50,610 nucleotides of DNA. Source: JACJYC01 sp964558465. Its GTDB lineage: Bacteria; Bacteroidota; Bacteroidia; Chitinophagales; Saprospiraceae. A program made the translations under genes and the position numbers. This document shows positions 1-8,798 of this stretch, in pieces. The notes beneath the pieces are model-generated. The model worked only from the letters and a program-made list of their open reading frames with translations. It did no database searches and was not told the DNA's origin. How positions within the stretch are numbered: position 1 is the stretch's first letter; the number at the start of each line of letters is the position of its first letter. The DNA lies in NCBI GenBank assembly GCA_964558465.1, contig CAZLEF010000050.1, forward strand, positions 1-50,610. Direction: 5' to 3'.

Positions 1-50
1 CGTCTCATGTTTTGGTTGCTTTTTCAGGGCAACCTATTCCGGGACAGGAC

Positions 51-116
51 AAGTCAATAGTCGTAAGTCAAAAGCAGGGGCCACTTACGACTTACCACTT
101 ACGACTTACGACTTAA
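51..116. repeat. Heptamer hairpin array at a gene 3' end
   Basis: The left arm (51-69) carries AGTCGTAAGTC and the right arm (83-116) carries tandem ACTTACG/ACGACTT heptamers. The arms are reverse complements and can form a hairpin. The array overlaps the stop codon of the adjacent leftward gene. It belongs to the stop-proximal array class seen throughout the window. A terminator role is possible but unproven, because no T-tract follows. Confidence 0.6.
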
Positions 117-500
117 CTTCTGATCCGCTTTTTCAGCTTTTTCATCTGCCTTTTCCGCTTTTTTCTGGGCTTTGATCGCGTCGGCCCTGGCTCTGGCGGC
201 TTTTTCCCTGGCTTCGGCGGCCTTTCTTTCTTTTTTGGCCGATTTCCATTCCGATTTGGCCTCTTTATGTTTGTCTTTCAGGTTGGTATCATCCGCTTCT
301 TCGTATCTGGACGATTTTTCCTTTTTGCCGTTGGCGGAAGCCCCGGTGTCCTCCTTTTTCTTGAAAAGGGACGAAATGCCGTCTTTTTCCTTTTCAGACT
401 TTTTTTCGGTTTTGGTTTTGGATTGCTGGCCAAAAACCTGTCCGGTCGTAAACGCAGTTAATGCGAGGGTGATCAACAAAACAGATAAACGCATGGTCAT
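99..500 (-). CDS. Small secreted Lys/Glu/Ala-rich protein, unknown function
   Basis: This is a 133-residue protein. Its N-terminus looks like a signal peptide (hydrophobic run at about residues 4-20, cleavage plausible after VFGQ). The rest is almost entirely K, E, A and D, with a probable long helix or coiled coil from about residue 75 onward (repeated EKADEKAEKADQK-like heptads). No family is recognised. The start could be either of two ATGs two codons apart (500 or 494). The last residues (LSRKS) and the stop codon lie inside the heptamer array at 51-116, so the C-terminus is repeat-encoded. It sits 36 bases downstream of moeA on the same strand. The signal peptide and composition suggest an envelope-associated protein. 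That is inference. Confidence 0.65.
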   Translation of the reverse strand: MTMRLSVLLITLALTAFTTGQVFGQQSKTKTEKKSEKEKDGISSLFKKKEDTGASANGKKEKSSRYEEADDTNLKDKHKEAKSEWKSAKKERKAAEAREKAARARADAIKAQKKAEKADEKAEKADQKLSRKS

Positions 501-536
501 TTATTTTTATAAGACCAGAACGAATAAAAACCCGAA

Positions 537-1733
537 TTATTGAAAAGGGACCCATCGGAGTGGCGTTCCCGCTTTAAAATCCGTTTCTTCAGCGGGTAAG
601 ATCAGGAAACCGTCGGCGTCGGTCAGGCCGGCAAGGTCGCCCGAACCGCCGCCTGGGTGCGGATCGGCCAGTACACGCCCGTCCGGCAGGATCCGGGATT
701 TGACCAGCAAAAAATAGCTGAGATCCGGCACAAAACGGAAGTCTTTTTCCAGGATGGCGTACCGGGGCGCCTCGTTTAACCCCAGGCATGCGTCGAGCCA
801 GGCCCTGAAATAAAGATGGGTGGAAAGGAAGGTGGACACCGGGTTGCCCGGCATAGCAAAAACCACAGCGCCACCTGGTTTCCGGCCAAACCACAGGGGC
901 TTCCCGGGGCGCTGTTTTACTTTGTGAAAGAGCCGCTCCACCCCAAGTTCTGCCAGCACGGAAGGGATAAAATCATATTTGCCTTCGGATACGCCGCCGC
1001 TCATGATCAGGGCTTGGTTGGTTTCCAGGTAAAAGCCGAGTTTTTCCCGGATGACGGCCGGGTCGTCCGGGAGGTGATCGGAGACGGTGTCCAGCGCCCA
1101 GGTCCGGAGGATGGCCTGTATGGAATGGCTGTTCGACCTTCGGATCTGGTGCGGGAGCGGAGTTTCACCGACAGATACCAATTCGTCGCCGGAAGAAAGA
1201 ACAACGATCTCCGGAAGTTTGGCCACCTGCAAAAAGGTTTTACCTACCGTTGCAGCCACGCCGATCACCGAAGGCCCGATCGGGCTCCCGGCAGGAACGA
1301 TAACCGTTCCCTGCCGGCGGTCGGCCCCCCGGCGATGGATGTTTTGGCCGGCCTGGACATTCAAATCTGCTGCCAGGGCCGCCTGGTTGTCGCTGATCTC
1401 CAGGTCCTCATACCGGATCACGGTATCCGCGCCGTTGGGCAACATGGCGCCGGTCATCACTTCGAGGCAGGCGCCGGGATCGCGCAGGGTGGCCTGAGAT
1501 GCGCCGGCCGGTGCGATCCCTTCGATCCGGAACAACCGTTTTCCTTCGGCAAAGGCGCCGTAACGGATGGCAATCCCGTCCATCGTCACCCGGTCGAAAG
1601 GCGGGAAATCCCGGTCGGCGACCAAGGGTTCCCGGAGTATGCGCAGGAGGCTTTGGTCCAGGGGGATCGTCTCCGTCCCTAATAAAACGGCCTGGTTCCG
1701 GACGATGGCGAGGGCTTGTTCAACGGATATCAT
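537..1733 (-). CDS. moeA: Molybdopterin molybdenumtransferase MoeA
   Basis: This 398-residue protein is close to the usual MoeA length. In this family the enzyme inserts molybdate into adenylylated molybdopterin, giving active Mo-molybdopterin in the cytoplasm. The MoeA landmarks are visible: an N-terminal region with DRDFPPFDRVTMDG, then MTGAMLPNGADTVIRYED (about residues 92-110), SSGDELV in the MoCF domain, the conserved block MSGGVSEGKYD, and FAMPGNPVST near residue 295. The ATG at 1733 is the only sensible start. The gene lies 16 kb from fdhD/moaA and 20 kb from the formate dehydrogenase genes, which are plausible consumers of the cofactor. The 224-base gap to the divergent redoxin gene should hold promoters for both genes. 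Confidence 0.95.
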   Translation of the reverse strand: MISVEQALAIVRNQAVLLGTETIPLDQSLLRILREPLVADRDFPPFDRVTMDGIAIRYGAFAEGKRLFRIEGIAPAGASQATLRDPGACLEVMTGAMLPNGADTVIRYEDLEISDNQAALAADLNVQAGQNIHRRGADRRQGTVIVPAGSPIGPSVIGVAATVGKTFLQVAKLPEIVVLSSGDELVSVGETPLPHQIRRSNSHSIQAILRTWALDTVSDHLPDDPAVIREKLGFYLETNQALIMSGGVSEGKYDFIPSVLAELGVERLFHKVKQRPGKPLWFGRKPGGAVVFAMPGNPVSTFLSTHLYFRAWLDACLGLNEAPRYAILEKDFRFVPDLSYFLLVKSRILPDGRVLADPHPGGGSGDLAGLTDADGFLILPAEETDFKAGTPLRWVPFQ

Positions 1734-1957
1734 TTATAAATGTTTAATTATACCGTAAATTTAATCCGGGTTTCCATACTCATTCTTTATTCTTTTTCTT
1801 CGGTGCCCGTTTCTTAACCATGAGAGCTGATATTTGCGCGTTCTGAAACCTGTTCTGTACTTAACCTTCTTCGCAAACGAGTCAACTTGATACAAAATAA
1901 ACTTGGTCACCTTAAAATTTTCCCCTAATTTTCCTTTTCGGAAAAACCAACATCAAA

Positions 1958-3154
1958 ATGTACACTCCATCCATGAAGATCCAAGGCCTGCTGATGCTTG
2001 TTTTTTTTGCGTTGACAGGGTGTCAGTCGGCTGAAAATGCCCAGGACGCACAAGCGTCCGCCGCCGGGTTTACCGCCAACCCGCAGCCGGTGCCCGAACA
2101 ACCGGTGGAAACCCTCGCGATCGGGGCCGACGCGCCCGACTTCAACCTGCCCGGCACAGACGGCAGGTTTTACACCCTGCAGGATTTCAAAGACGCCAAA
2201 GTACTGGTGGTGCTTTTTACCTGCAACCATTGCCCGACGGCCCAGGCCTATGAAGACCGCGTCATCGCGCTCACAGCAGAATACGCGGATAAAGGCGTCG
2301 CCCTGGTGGCCATTTCGCCCAACAGCCCGGTGGGGTTGCTGTACGAAGAACTGGGATATACCGACCTGAACGACGACTACGAAGCCATGAAGATCCGGGC
2401 GGAATACAAAAAATACAATTTCCCGTATCTTTACGACGGAGACACCGAAACCGCCTCTATCCAATACGGCCCCGTGGCCACGCCGCATGTTTTTGTTTTT
2501 GACCAGGACCGGAAGCTGCGTTACAACGGCCGGATCGACAAGGTCGAAAAACCCGGCGGCGCCAACGCCGAAGACCTCCGGGGGGCCATCGACGCCGTTT
2601 TGACAGGCGGGACCATTGCCGAACCGGCGACCAAAACCTTTGGTTGTTCCACCAAATGGGGCTGGAAAACCGAATACCGCGCCAAGGTGGACGAAGACTG
2701 GAAAAACCGGCCGGTAGAATTGGCCAAACTCGACGTGAAGGGCGTACAGGATCTGATGAAAAACACGGATTCCGGCAAACTCCGTCTGGTCAATGTCTGG
2801 GCAACCTGGTGCGGCCCCTGTATCATCGAATACCCCGAATTCATCGCCTTGCAAAGGATGTACGGCGCGCGCGATTTTCAATTTGTCTCCCTTTCCGCCG
2901 ACAAACCCGGCGAAGAGGACAAAGTGCTGAAATTCCTCCGGGAAAAACAGTCCGGCGTGCCCAATTATCTTTTTGGGGAAGAAGACAAATACGCCCTGAT
3001 CGAGGCCCTGGACAAAAACTGGAACGGCGCCCTGCCCTATACCGCATTGGTGGAACCCGGCGGAAAAGTGGTGTGGCGCCACCAGGGGCAAGTGGATTTC
3101 CTGGCGTTGAAACGGGCGATCGTAGAACACCCTATGATGGGGAGGTATTATTAA
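1958..3154 (+). CDS. Lipoprotein with two thioredoxin-fold (redoxin/TlpA-like) domains
   Basis: This 398-residue protein has a lipoprotein signal (LVFFALTGC, lipid Cys near residue 22). Domain 1 (about residues 45-195) is AhpC/TSA-like and has the atypical cysteine motif CNHCP. Domain 2 (about 255-395) is TlpA-like with the classical WCGPC motif at about residues 286-290, followed by a cis-Pro region (LPYTALVEPGG). Proteins of this kind reduce or isomerise disulfides, or act in cytochrome maturation, in the periplasm. The substrate here is unknown. A second in-frame ATG at 1973 would give a more standard lipoprotein start (MKIQGLL). The stop codon is followed within 2 bases by a TGATTGGAT repeat array. 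Confidence 0.85.
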   Translation: MYTPSMKIQGLLMLVFFALTGCQSAENAQDAQASAAGFTANPQPVPEQPVETLAIGADAPDFNLPGTDGRFYTLQDFKDAKVLVVLFTCNHCPTAQAYEDRVIALTAEYADKGVALVAISPNSPVGLLYEELGYTDLNDDYEAMKIRAEYKKYNFPYLYDGDTETASIQYGPVATPHVFVFDQDRKLRYNGRIDKVEKPGGANAEDLRGAIDAVLTGGTIAEPATKTFGCSTKWGWKTEYRAKVDEDWKNRPVELAKLDVKGVQDLMKNTDSGKLRLVNVWATWCGPCIIEYPEFIALQRMYGARDFQFVSLSADKPGEEDKVLKFLREKQSGVPNYLFGEEDKYALIEALDKNWNGALPYTALVEPGGKVVWRHQGQVDFLALKRAIVEHPMMGRYY

Positions 3155-3155
3155 T

Positions 3156-3270
3156 TGATTGGATTGATTGGATTGGATTCGTCTGTCGTACCACGCCATA
3201 GGCAGGGAGGATGCGAGGATGCGAAACGGCAGCCCTCGAATCTTCGCATCCTCCAATCCTCGCATCTTCA
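3156..3270. repeat. Stop-proximal tandem word array with hairpin arms
   Basis: TGATTGGAT words run from 3156 to 3180. They are followed by GAGGATGC octamers (3206-3224) and an opposing arm of TTCGCATCC/CTCGCATC words (3234-3269). The two GATGC-type arms are reverse complements and could form a stem of roughly 18 bp with mismatches. The array fills the space between the redoxin gene and the M1 peptidase start at 3300. Confidence 0.65.
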
Positions 3271-3299
3271 AAAAAAACATTCACGTCAACTTTCAAAAT

Positions 3300-5678
3300 A
3301 TGGTTTGCAGAATCACTACCCTATCGACTGTTTTTGCATTTTTTTTCCTGGTTTTCATTCAAAAAACCGAAGGACAGAATGCCAGCCACGGCAACAAGTT
3401 TGAACAATTGGGCGGCATGCTCCCGGATCCCAACGATTACCGGGGCATGGATGGCGCACCCGGGCCGGAATACTGGCAACAGCGGGTCGACTACGACATC
3501 GAATGCCGGTTGAATACCGAAGAACACCGGCTGGACGGAGATGAACTGATTACGTACTACAACCAGTCGCCCCACACTTTGCGCTATTTATGGCTTCAAC
3601 TCGACGAAAACCAGCACGACGCCAAAAGCGACAACCAGGTATTTGACCCGAGTTCCATCCAGCCGGCCATGAGCGAGGCCCAGTTGAGGGCGCTGGAATC
3701 CTGGCGCGAAAAAGACAAATACGGCGACAAGATCGAATCCGTTACCGATGCCAACGGCAAGGCCTTGCCCTACACCATCAATCAGACCATGATGCGGGTG
3801 GACCTGCCCGAACCCCTGAAACCCGGCATGAGTTTCTCTTTCCGGGTCAAATGGCATTATTACCTCGTCGACCGGATCGACCTGGGGCAATTGCAAACCG
3901 GCAGCGCCACCAACCTGGCGCGCGGCGGGTACGAATTTTTCCCTGAAGACGGCAATTATATTTACACCATCACCCAATGGTACCCCCGGCTTTGCGTGTA
4001 CAGCGATTTTCAGGGCTGGCAGAACAAACAGTTCACCGGACGCGGCGAATTTGCCCTCACTTTCGGCAATTTCATCGTAAAAATGACCGTGCCTTCCGAC
4101 CACCTGGTGGGTTCGACGGGCGAATGCCTCAATTACGCCACCCTGCTGACCCCCGCCCAGTTGCAGCGCTGGCAACAGGCCCGCGACGCAACCGAACCCG
4201 TTGAGATCGTCACCCTGGAAGAAGCCCGGCTGAACGAGAAAAAAGCAAAAGCAAAAGACACCAAAACCTGGATCTATAAAGCCGAAAACGTGCGGGATTT
4301 TGCCTGGACGGCCAGCCGGAAATTTATCTGGGACGGCATGCCCCATATCACCGAAGCCGGCAAAAAGGTGATGTGTATGAGTTATTACGGCAAGGAAGCC
4401 TACCCCATCTACCGGAAATACTCCACCAAAGCCGTTGCGCATACCTTGAAGAGTTATTCCAAATACAGCATTCCATACCCCTACCCGTCGGCCATTTCCG
4501 TTGAAGCCGCCAGCGGAATGGAATACCCGATGATCTGTTTCAACCCGGGCAGGGCGGAAAAAGACGGCACTTACGCCGAATCGACCAAGATCGGCGCCAT
4601 CTCCACCATCATCCACGAGGTCGGCCACAACTATTTCCCGATGATCATCAACAGCGACGAGCGGCAATGGAGCTGGTTTGACGAGGGCCTCAACAGTTTC
4701 GTGCAGTTCCTGGCGGAGAGCGAATTCGACAACAATTATGTATCCTGGTTCGGCCCGGCGGCACAGATCACCGATTATATGCGCTTGCCCAAAGACCAAC
4801 TGGAGCCCATTATGACCAACAGCGACAATATCAAGGACTTTTTCGCCAACGCCTACCGCAAGCCGGCCACTGCGCTGAATATCCTGCGCGAAACGGTGAT
4901 GGGACGTGAACTGTTCGACTTCGCCTTCCGGGAATACTGCCGCCGGTGGGCCTTCAAACACCCAACCCCGGCCGATTTTTTCCGGACGATGGAAGACGCC
5001 AGCGGGGTGGACCTCGACTGGTTCTGGCGCGGATGGTTTTACGGAACCGACGCCGTGGATATTGCCCTGGACAGCATCAAATGGTATAAGGCCGACCTTG
5101 AAAACGACCCCAAAAAGACAGAGGAGGTCATCACCACGAAAGTTGCCGAACCCTTCGACGACATTTCCCGCATCCGCAACCGCGAAGCCGGCGTAAAATT
5201 TGTGGTTGAGCAGGATCCCAGCCTCAAGGATTTTTACAACAGCTACCGGCCATGGGAAACCGGCGACTCCGTGAAGACGACCAAAAAGTATCTGTACGAC
5301 CAGACCTATACCAAAACCGAAAAACAAAAACTGTACGGAAATAAAAATTATTACGAACTCTTCTTCACCAACAAGGGCGGGCTGGTCATGCCTGTGATCC
5401 TGGAATGGACCTTTGAAGACGGAACCAAAGAGGTGCAGCGCATTCCGGCCGAGATCTGGCGGAAGAACGAAAACCGGTTCAGCAAGGTATTTGTGAAAGA
5501 AAAAGAAGTGAAGGCCATCCGCCTCGACCCGTTCAAGGAAACCGCCGACATCGACGAAAGCAACAACAACTGGCCCGTCCGCCAATTGCCCAGCCGTTTC
5601 CAGGTGTTCAAGGCGCATAAGCAGGCAGAAGAACCGAACCCGATGCAGAAGGCGAAGAAGGAGGTGATTAAGCCTTAA
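3300..5678 (+). CDS. M1 family metallopeptidase (large paralog)
   Basis: With the ATG at 3300 the protein has 792 residues and a clean signal peptide (TTLSTVFAFFFLVF). Upstream in-frame ATGs would read through the repeat array and are unlikely. The M1 zinc signature is complete: HEVGH at residues 439-443 and the third ligand Glu 18 residues later at 462, in WFDEGLNSF. The exopeptidase motif appears as SGMEYP instead of the classical GAMEN, as in many Bacteroidota M1 proteins. The N-terminal beta domain begins with GAPGPEYWQQRVDYDIE, a block shared with the second M1 gene at 8799. After about residue 600 there is an extra C-terminal beta-rich region that the shorter paralog lacks. The role is probably periplasmic or extracellular peptide degradation. 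The physiological substrate is unknown. Confidence 0.9.
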   Translation: MVCRITTLSTVFAFFFLVFIQKTEGQNASHGNKFEQLGGMLPDPNDYRGMDGAPGPEYWQQRVDYDIECRLNTEEHRLDGDELITYYNQSPHTLRYLWLQLDENQHDAKSDNQVFDPSSIQPAMSEAQLRALESWREKDKYGDKIESVTDANGKALPYTINQTMMRVDLPEPLKPGMSFSFRVKWHYYLVDRIDLGQLQTGSATNLARGGYEFFPEDGNYIYTITQWYPRLCVYSDFQGWQNKQFTGRGEFALTFGNFIVKMTVPSDHLVGSTGECLNYATLLTPAQLQRWQQARDATEPVEIVTLEEARLNEKKAKAKDTKTWIYKAENVRDFAWTASRKFIWDGMPHITEAGKKVMCMSYYGKEAYPIYRKYSTKAVAHTLKSYSKYSIPYPYPSAISVEAASGMEYPMICFNPGRAEKDGTYAESTKIGAISTIIHEVGHNYFPMIINSDERQWSWFDEGLNSFVQFLAESEFDNNYVSWFGPAAQITDYMRLPKDQLEPIMTNSDNIKDFFANAYRKPATALNILRETVMGRELFDFAFREYCRRWAFKHPTPADFFRTMEDASGVDLDWFWRGWFYGTDAVDIALDSIKWYKADLENDPKKTEEVITTKVAEPFDDISRIRNREAGVKFVVEQDPSLKDFYNSYRPWETGDSVKTTKKYLYDQTYTKTEKQKLYGNKNYYELFFTNKGGLVMPVILEWTFEDGTKEVQRIPAEIWRKNENRFSKVFVKEKEVKAIRLDPFKETADIDESNNNWPVRQLPSRFQVFKAHKQAEEPNPMQKAKKEVIKP

Positions 5679-5714
5679 TGGTTTTCTTTTGGAACATATT
5701 GAGGGCAATAATTG

Positions 5715-5722
5715 TATATTTG
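5715..5722 (+). promoter_or_regulatory. Bacteroidota-type -7 box (TATATTTG)
   Basis: TATATTTG matches TAnnTTTG, the -7 element of Bacteroidota primary-sigma promoters, at every defined position. It lies 17 bases before the ATG of the antitoxin gene at 5740. No convincing -33 TTTG sits at the usual distance. Confidence 0.55.
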
Positions 5723-5739
5723 TAAGAAATAAAGTTGAA

Positions 5740-5940
5740 ATGGCAAAGATAGAAACCCTAATTAGAGAGATTGATCAATTGGACTATCCGGATTTGGAAG
5801 TCATACTTCAAGTAATTCTGGGCAAGATAAATCAAAGAAAAAGGCTGGAAGAAATTCTGACCGATGTAACAGGGATTGGAAAAGGTGTTTGGCAAACAGA
5901 CGCTCAAACTTATATCGATAGACTTAGGGACGATCGTTAG
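5740..5940 (+). CDS. Putative antitoxin of a VapBC-like pair
   Basis: This is a 66-residue protein starting at the ATG at 5740. An upstream in-frame ATG at 5689 would place the start before the TATATTTG promoter box, so 5740 is preferred. The N-terminal half is helical and acidic. The C-terminus has the pattern GIGKGVWQTDAQTYIDRLRDDR, which I recognise as typical of small proteins preceding PIN toxins in Bacteroidota and cyanobacteria. The downstream PIN gene starts 30 bases later on the same strand. By analogy it would neutralise the toxin with its C-terminus and might bind the promoter, although no obvious DNA-binding fold can be seen. The region is AT-richer than both neighbours, consistent with acquisition as a cassette. 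Confidence 0.7.
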   Translation: MAKIETLIREIDQLDYPDLEVILQVILGKINQRKRLEEILTDVTGIGKGVWQTDAQTYIDRLRDDR

Positions 5941-5970
5941 TGTATTTTTTGAAATTAGCCTAAAACTCAA

Positions 5971-6381
5971 ATGAAAATTTTTGTCGATACTGCGCCCTTT
6001 ATTTACCTGATCGAAGAAAATCCCGAATATGTTTATCAAGTCCAGGATTTTTTTCGAACGACTTCTGCTAATAACGACATCCTCATAACCAGTGTGATTA
6101 CACTTTCCGAATTTGGAGTTGGGCCTGAAAAAATGGGATTACCTGATGTTATTTCAAAATTTGAAAACTTTTTAACCAAGCTTGACATCCAAATACTTGA
6201 TATTGACAAAGAAATTGCTGTTAAATCCTATCAATTAAGGGCAAAATACACTTTTTTAAAGGGCATGGATGCTTTGCAAATTGCCACCGCAATTGTAAAC
6301 GGATGCCAGGAATTTTTGACAAATGACAAAAAATTAGTCAGCATTGAAGGAATTAAAATCAAAACTTTGACCAATTTGTAA
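5971..6381 (+). CDS. PIN-domain toxin (VapC-like ribonuclease)
   Basis: This is a 136-residue PIN-domain protein. The acidic metal-binding residues expected for a PIN nuclease are visible: Asp6 in KIFVDTAPF, Glu47 in TLSEFG, Asp100 in GMDALQIATA and Asp119 in TNDKKL. Family members cleave RNA (often tRNA or rRNA) in the cytoplasm when free of antitoxin. The specific target cannot be inferred. The antitoxin gene lies immediately upstream. Codon usage is AT-rich compared with the flanking M1 peptidase and aminotransferase genes, which suggests horizontal transfer. Confidence 0.85.
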   Translation: MKIFVDTAPFIYLIEENPEYVYQVQDFFRTTSANNDILITSVITLSEFGVGPEKMGLPDVISKFENFLTKLDIQILDIDKEIAVKSYQLRAKYTFLKGMDALQIATAIVNGCQEFLTNDKKLVSIEGIKIKTLTNL

Positions 6382-6390
6382 AAAAAAAAA

Positions 6391-6639
6391 ATGTGGACGG
6401 AAGCCGATGATCAACTCCATGCAACCTTCAAATTCAGCAACTTCACGGAGGCCTTTGCTTTCATGACGGAGGTAGCCTTTGCCGCTGAAAAAATGAACCA
6501 CCACCCCAACTGGAGCAACGTGTGGAATACGGTGGAGATCCGCCTGAACACCCACGACGCCGGCAATACCGTCACTGATCGCGACCACAAGCTGGCTGCC
6601 GCCATTGATAAAATCTTTGCCCGATACCAATCCGCATGA
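6391..6639 (+). CDS. Pterin-4a-carbinolamine dehydratase
   Basis: This 82-residue protein is the short form of the DCoH/PhhB family. The catalytic histidine cluster is visible as KMNHHPNWSNVWNTVEI (residues 32-48), followed by the conserved LNTHDAGNTVTDRDH. The family dehydrates 4a-hydroxytetrahydrobiopterin during pterin recycling after aromatic amino acid hydroxylation. Some bacterial members have other roles, including in molybdopterin-related pterin chemistry. The stop codon overlaps the ATG of the aminotransferase gene by 4 bases (ATGA), so the two are very likely translationally coupled. No phenylalanine hydroxylase gene is in the window. Confidence 0.88.
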   Translation: MWTEADDQLHATFKFSNFTEAFAFMTEVAFAAEKMNHHPNWSNVWNTVEIRLNTHDAGNTVTDRDHKLAAAIDKIFARYQSA

Positions 6640-7781
6640 AATTCGACTCGAAGCTTCCGAATACCGGCACCACCATTTTTACGGTTATGTCGGCCCTTGC
6701 CCAGGAATACGGCGCTATCAACCTGGCGCAGGGGTTTCCCAGTTATTCTTCTTCCGCTCGGCTGATCGACCTGGTCTCCTACTACATGCAAAACGGATTC
6801 AACCAGTACGCCCCGATGCCGGGTTTGCCGGCGCTCCGGAAAATGCTGGCGGAGAAGTACAGCCAAAGTTCCGGTATCGGGGTGGACCCGGACACCGAAA
6901 TAACCATAACCGCCGGCGCCACCCAGGGGCTGTTCACTGCCATTTCGGCCTGCATCCGTCCAGGTGACGAAGTCATCCTGATCGAGCCGGCTTACGATTC
7001 TTACCGGCCCTCGGTGGAGGTGAACGGAGGAACAGCCGTGATCTGTGAAACCCGCGCGCCCGATTACCGGGTGGACTGGGCTGATTTTGGCAGGCTCATC
7101 TCACCCAAAACCCGCATGGTCGTCATCAACACACCCCATAACCCCACCGGAAAAACCCTGACCCAGGCCGACCTCCAGGCCCTTGCCGGACTGCTGGACG
7201 GGACCGATATTCTGGTGCTGAGCGACGAAGTGTACGAACACCTCATTTACGACGGCCGCCAACACGCCTCCGTGCTGGCAAACGCCTCTTTGCGCCCGCG
7301 CAGTTTCGCTGTCTATTCCTTCGGCAAAACCTTCCACAATACCGGTTGGAAACTCGGCTATTGCATTGCCCCGCCGATGCTGACCAGAGAGTTCCGGAAG
7401 GTGCACCAGTTCAACGTCTTTTCCGTGAATACGCCGATGCAATGGGCGCTGGCCGAATTCCTGGAAAACCCGGAAGAATACCTGCACCTCCCGGAATTTT
7501 ACCGGCATAAACGGGATTTTTTTAACGAAGCGATGGCGGGTACGCCCATGACGCCGCTGGTTTGTGAAGGCACCTATTTCCAACTGTACGACTATTCGCA
7601 CCTGAGCGCTGAATCCGACGTCGATTTTGCCCGGCGGCTTACCACCGAATACGGCGTTGCGGCCATCCCGGTGTCCGTTTTTTACTCCAGTCGCCGCGAT
7701 GACCGGATCATTCGCCTCTGTTTCGCCAAGGACGAGGATATCCTGGCGGAAGCGGGGGATCGGTTGCGGAAGTTGTTTTAA
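6636..7781 (+). CDS. PLP-dependent aminotransferase, methionine aminotransferase-like
   Basis: This is a 381-residue fold-type I (class I/II) aminotransferase. The start resembles the YbdL/methionine aminotransferase and kynurenine aminotransferase group (INLAQGFPSY). The PLP lysine lies in SFGKTFHNTGWKLGY at about residue 230. The cofactor-binding pieces NTPHNPTGKTL and LSDEVYEHLIYDG are intact, and the C-terminal carboxylate-binding Arg is in RIIRLCFAKDED. The likely reaction is transamination of methionine or an aromatic amino acid with a 2-oxo acid in the cytoplasm. Substrate preference is inferred from N-terminal similarity only. It overlaps the carbinolamine dehydratase gene by 4 bases, suggesting a shared link to aromatic amino acid or methionine turnover. 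The stop codon abuts a tandem repeat array. Confidence 0.9.
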   Translation: MKFDSKLPNTGTTIFTVMSALAQEYGAINLAQGFPSYSSSARLIDLVSYYMQNGFNQYAPMPGLPALRKMLAEKYSQSSGIGVDPDTEITITAGATQGLFTAISACIRPGDEVILIEPAYDSYRPSVEVNGGTAVICETRAPDYRVDWADFGRLISPKTRMVVINTPHNPTGKTLTQADLQALAGLLDGTDILVLSDEVYEHLIYDGRQHASVLANASLRPRSFAVYSFGKTFHNTGWKLGYCIAPPMLTREFRKVHQFNVFSVNTPMQWALAEFLENPEEYLHLPEFYRHKRDFFNEAMAGTPMTPLVCEGTYFQLYDYSHLSAESDVDFARRLTTEYGVAAIPVSVFYSSRRDDRIIRLCFAKDEDILAEAGDRLRKLF

Positions 7782-7878
7782 ATTGTTTGGAGTTGTTTGG
7801 AGTTGTTTGGGGTTCCTCGATTCCTCAGTTTCTCGATTCCTCGATTCCTCAGTTTGGGGTTGTTTGGGGTTGTTTGGA
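7782..7878. repeat. Stop-proximal array of GTTGTTTGG and TTCCTCGA words
   Basis: About three AGTTGTTTGG decamers (7782-7811) are followed by degenerate TTCCTCGA/TTCCTCAG octamers (about 7812-7852), then more GGTTGTTTGG decamers (7852-7878). The same two word families recur together at 15730-15812. It occupies the convergent gap between the aminotransferase and the TMEM175-like gene. Confidence 0.7.
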
Positions 7879-7882
7879 CAAA

Positions 7883-8455
7883 CTACTCCAAAATCCGCTC
7901 CATCCTCCGGTCGGGGATCAGCCACATGACGGCCACCACGATATACAGGCCGCAGGCGATCCAAGAACTGATAAAAGCCAGGGGTATCGCAACTGCGTAG
8001 ATCACAACGGATGCCATACCTTTCACATCTTTTCCGATCGCTGCCGCCAGGGGGGAATCGTTGCCGTGGTGGGCGATCAGGGTGCGGGAGAGGATAAAAT
8101 AAGCGATGCCGGAGAGCAGCAGAACGACCCCGTAGAGCGCCACCGGCCAGGCGCCCAGGTGGTTTTCGCCCATCCAGGCGGTGGTGAACGGCACCAGGGA
8201 AAGCCAGAACAACAAATGCAGGTTGGCCCACAGGATGCTGCCGTTGACTTTTTTGACGACCTGCAGCATATGGTGGTGGTTGTTCCAGTAAATGCCGATA
8301 AAAATGAAACTGAGCATATAGCTGAGAAATACCGGCAGCAGGGGTTTTAATCCTTCCGGAGTAGGATCGTGCGGCGGTTTCATTTCCAGCACCATGATGG
8401 TGATGATGATGGCGATCACGCCGTCGCTGAAGGCTTCGAGACGTCCTTTGGTCAT
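7883..8455 (-). CDS. TMEM175-family (DUF1211) potassium channel-like membrane protein
   Basis: This 190-residue integral membrane protein has about six hydrophobic segments. The family signature RxxxFSDGVxAI is present at residues 5-16 (RLEAFSDGVIAI). In bacterial TMEM175 proteins it lies in the first helix and lines the pore. Bacterial homologues form potassium-permeable tetramers in the inner membrane, so a K+ leak channel is the likely role. The gene is convergent with the aminotransferase, with the repeat array at 7782-7878 between them. No regulatory partner is evident. Confidence 0.88.
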   Translation of the reverse strand: MTKGRLEAFSDGVIAIIITIMVLEMKPPHDPTPEGLKPLLPVFLSYMLSFIFIGIYWNNHHHMLQVVKKVNGSILWANLHLLFWLSLVPFTTAWMGENHLGAWPVALYGVVLLLSGIAYFILSRTLIAHHGNDSPLAAAIGKDVKGMASVVIYAVAIPLAFISSWIACGLYIVVAVMWLIPDRRMERILE

Positions 8456-8798
8456 GATTTTTGATTTTAATATTCCATTGCAGCGGCAAATTTAGGATAG
8501 TCACAGAAGTAAGCTCCGGATTTTAGTGGAAATATTCAGGCGTTGAACTAAACCGCAAGCGGCACAATTAAATCATCCCTGACTCCATTGTCGAAACAGC
8601 ATACAAAGGCACGTTTGTCATCCAGTCTTGTTCCCGGAAAGGGCTCATCGAAATGCGAATTGCCCTATGGAGGCAAACTTCTCAGAACTTGATTTAGAGA
8701 TGCCGCAATTGGAGCATGCCCCGGCGAATATCCAGGTAAGGGGGCGGCGGGTATTTTTGAGAATGTCGTAAGTTTGAGCTTTTAAATCATCCAACTGC
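8456..8798. other. Intergenic region between TMEM175-like and second M1 peptidase
   Basis: These 343 bases hold no convincing gene. A 34-codon frame (8667-8771, forward) exists but has no recognisable features and was not called. The right end holds the promoter box of the peptidase gene at 8769-8776. Confidence 0.4.
8769..8776 (+). promoter_or_regulatory. Bacteroidota-type -7 box (TAAGTTTG)
   Basis: TAAGTTTG matches TAnnTTTG at all defined positions. It lies 22 bases upstream of the ATG of the second M1 peptidase gene. No -33 partner is clear. Confidence 0.5.

Noticed and set aside
3588..5708. 706-codon open frame antisense to the first M1 peptidase
   Set aside because: The peptidase has complete M1 motifs. 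The antisense frame is a codon-bias shadow with Phe/Gly/Val-rich content and no domain.
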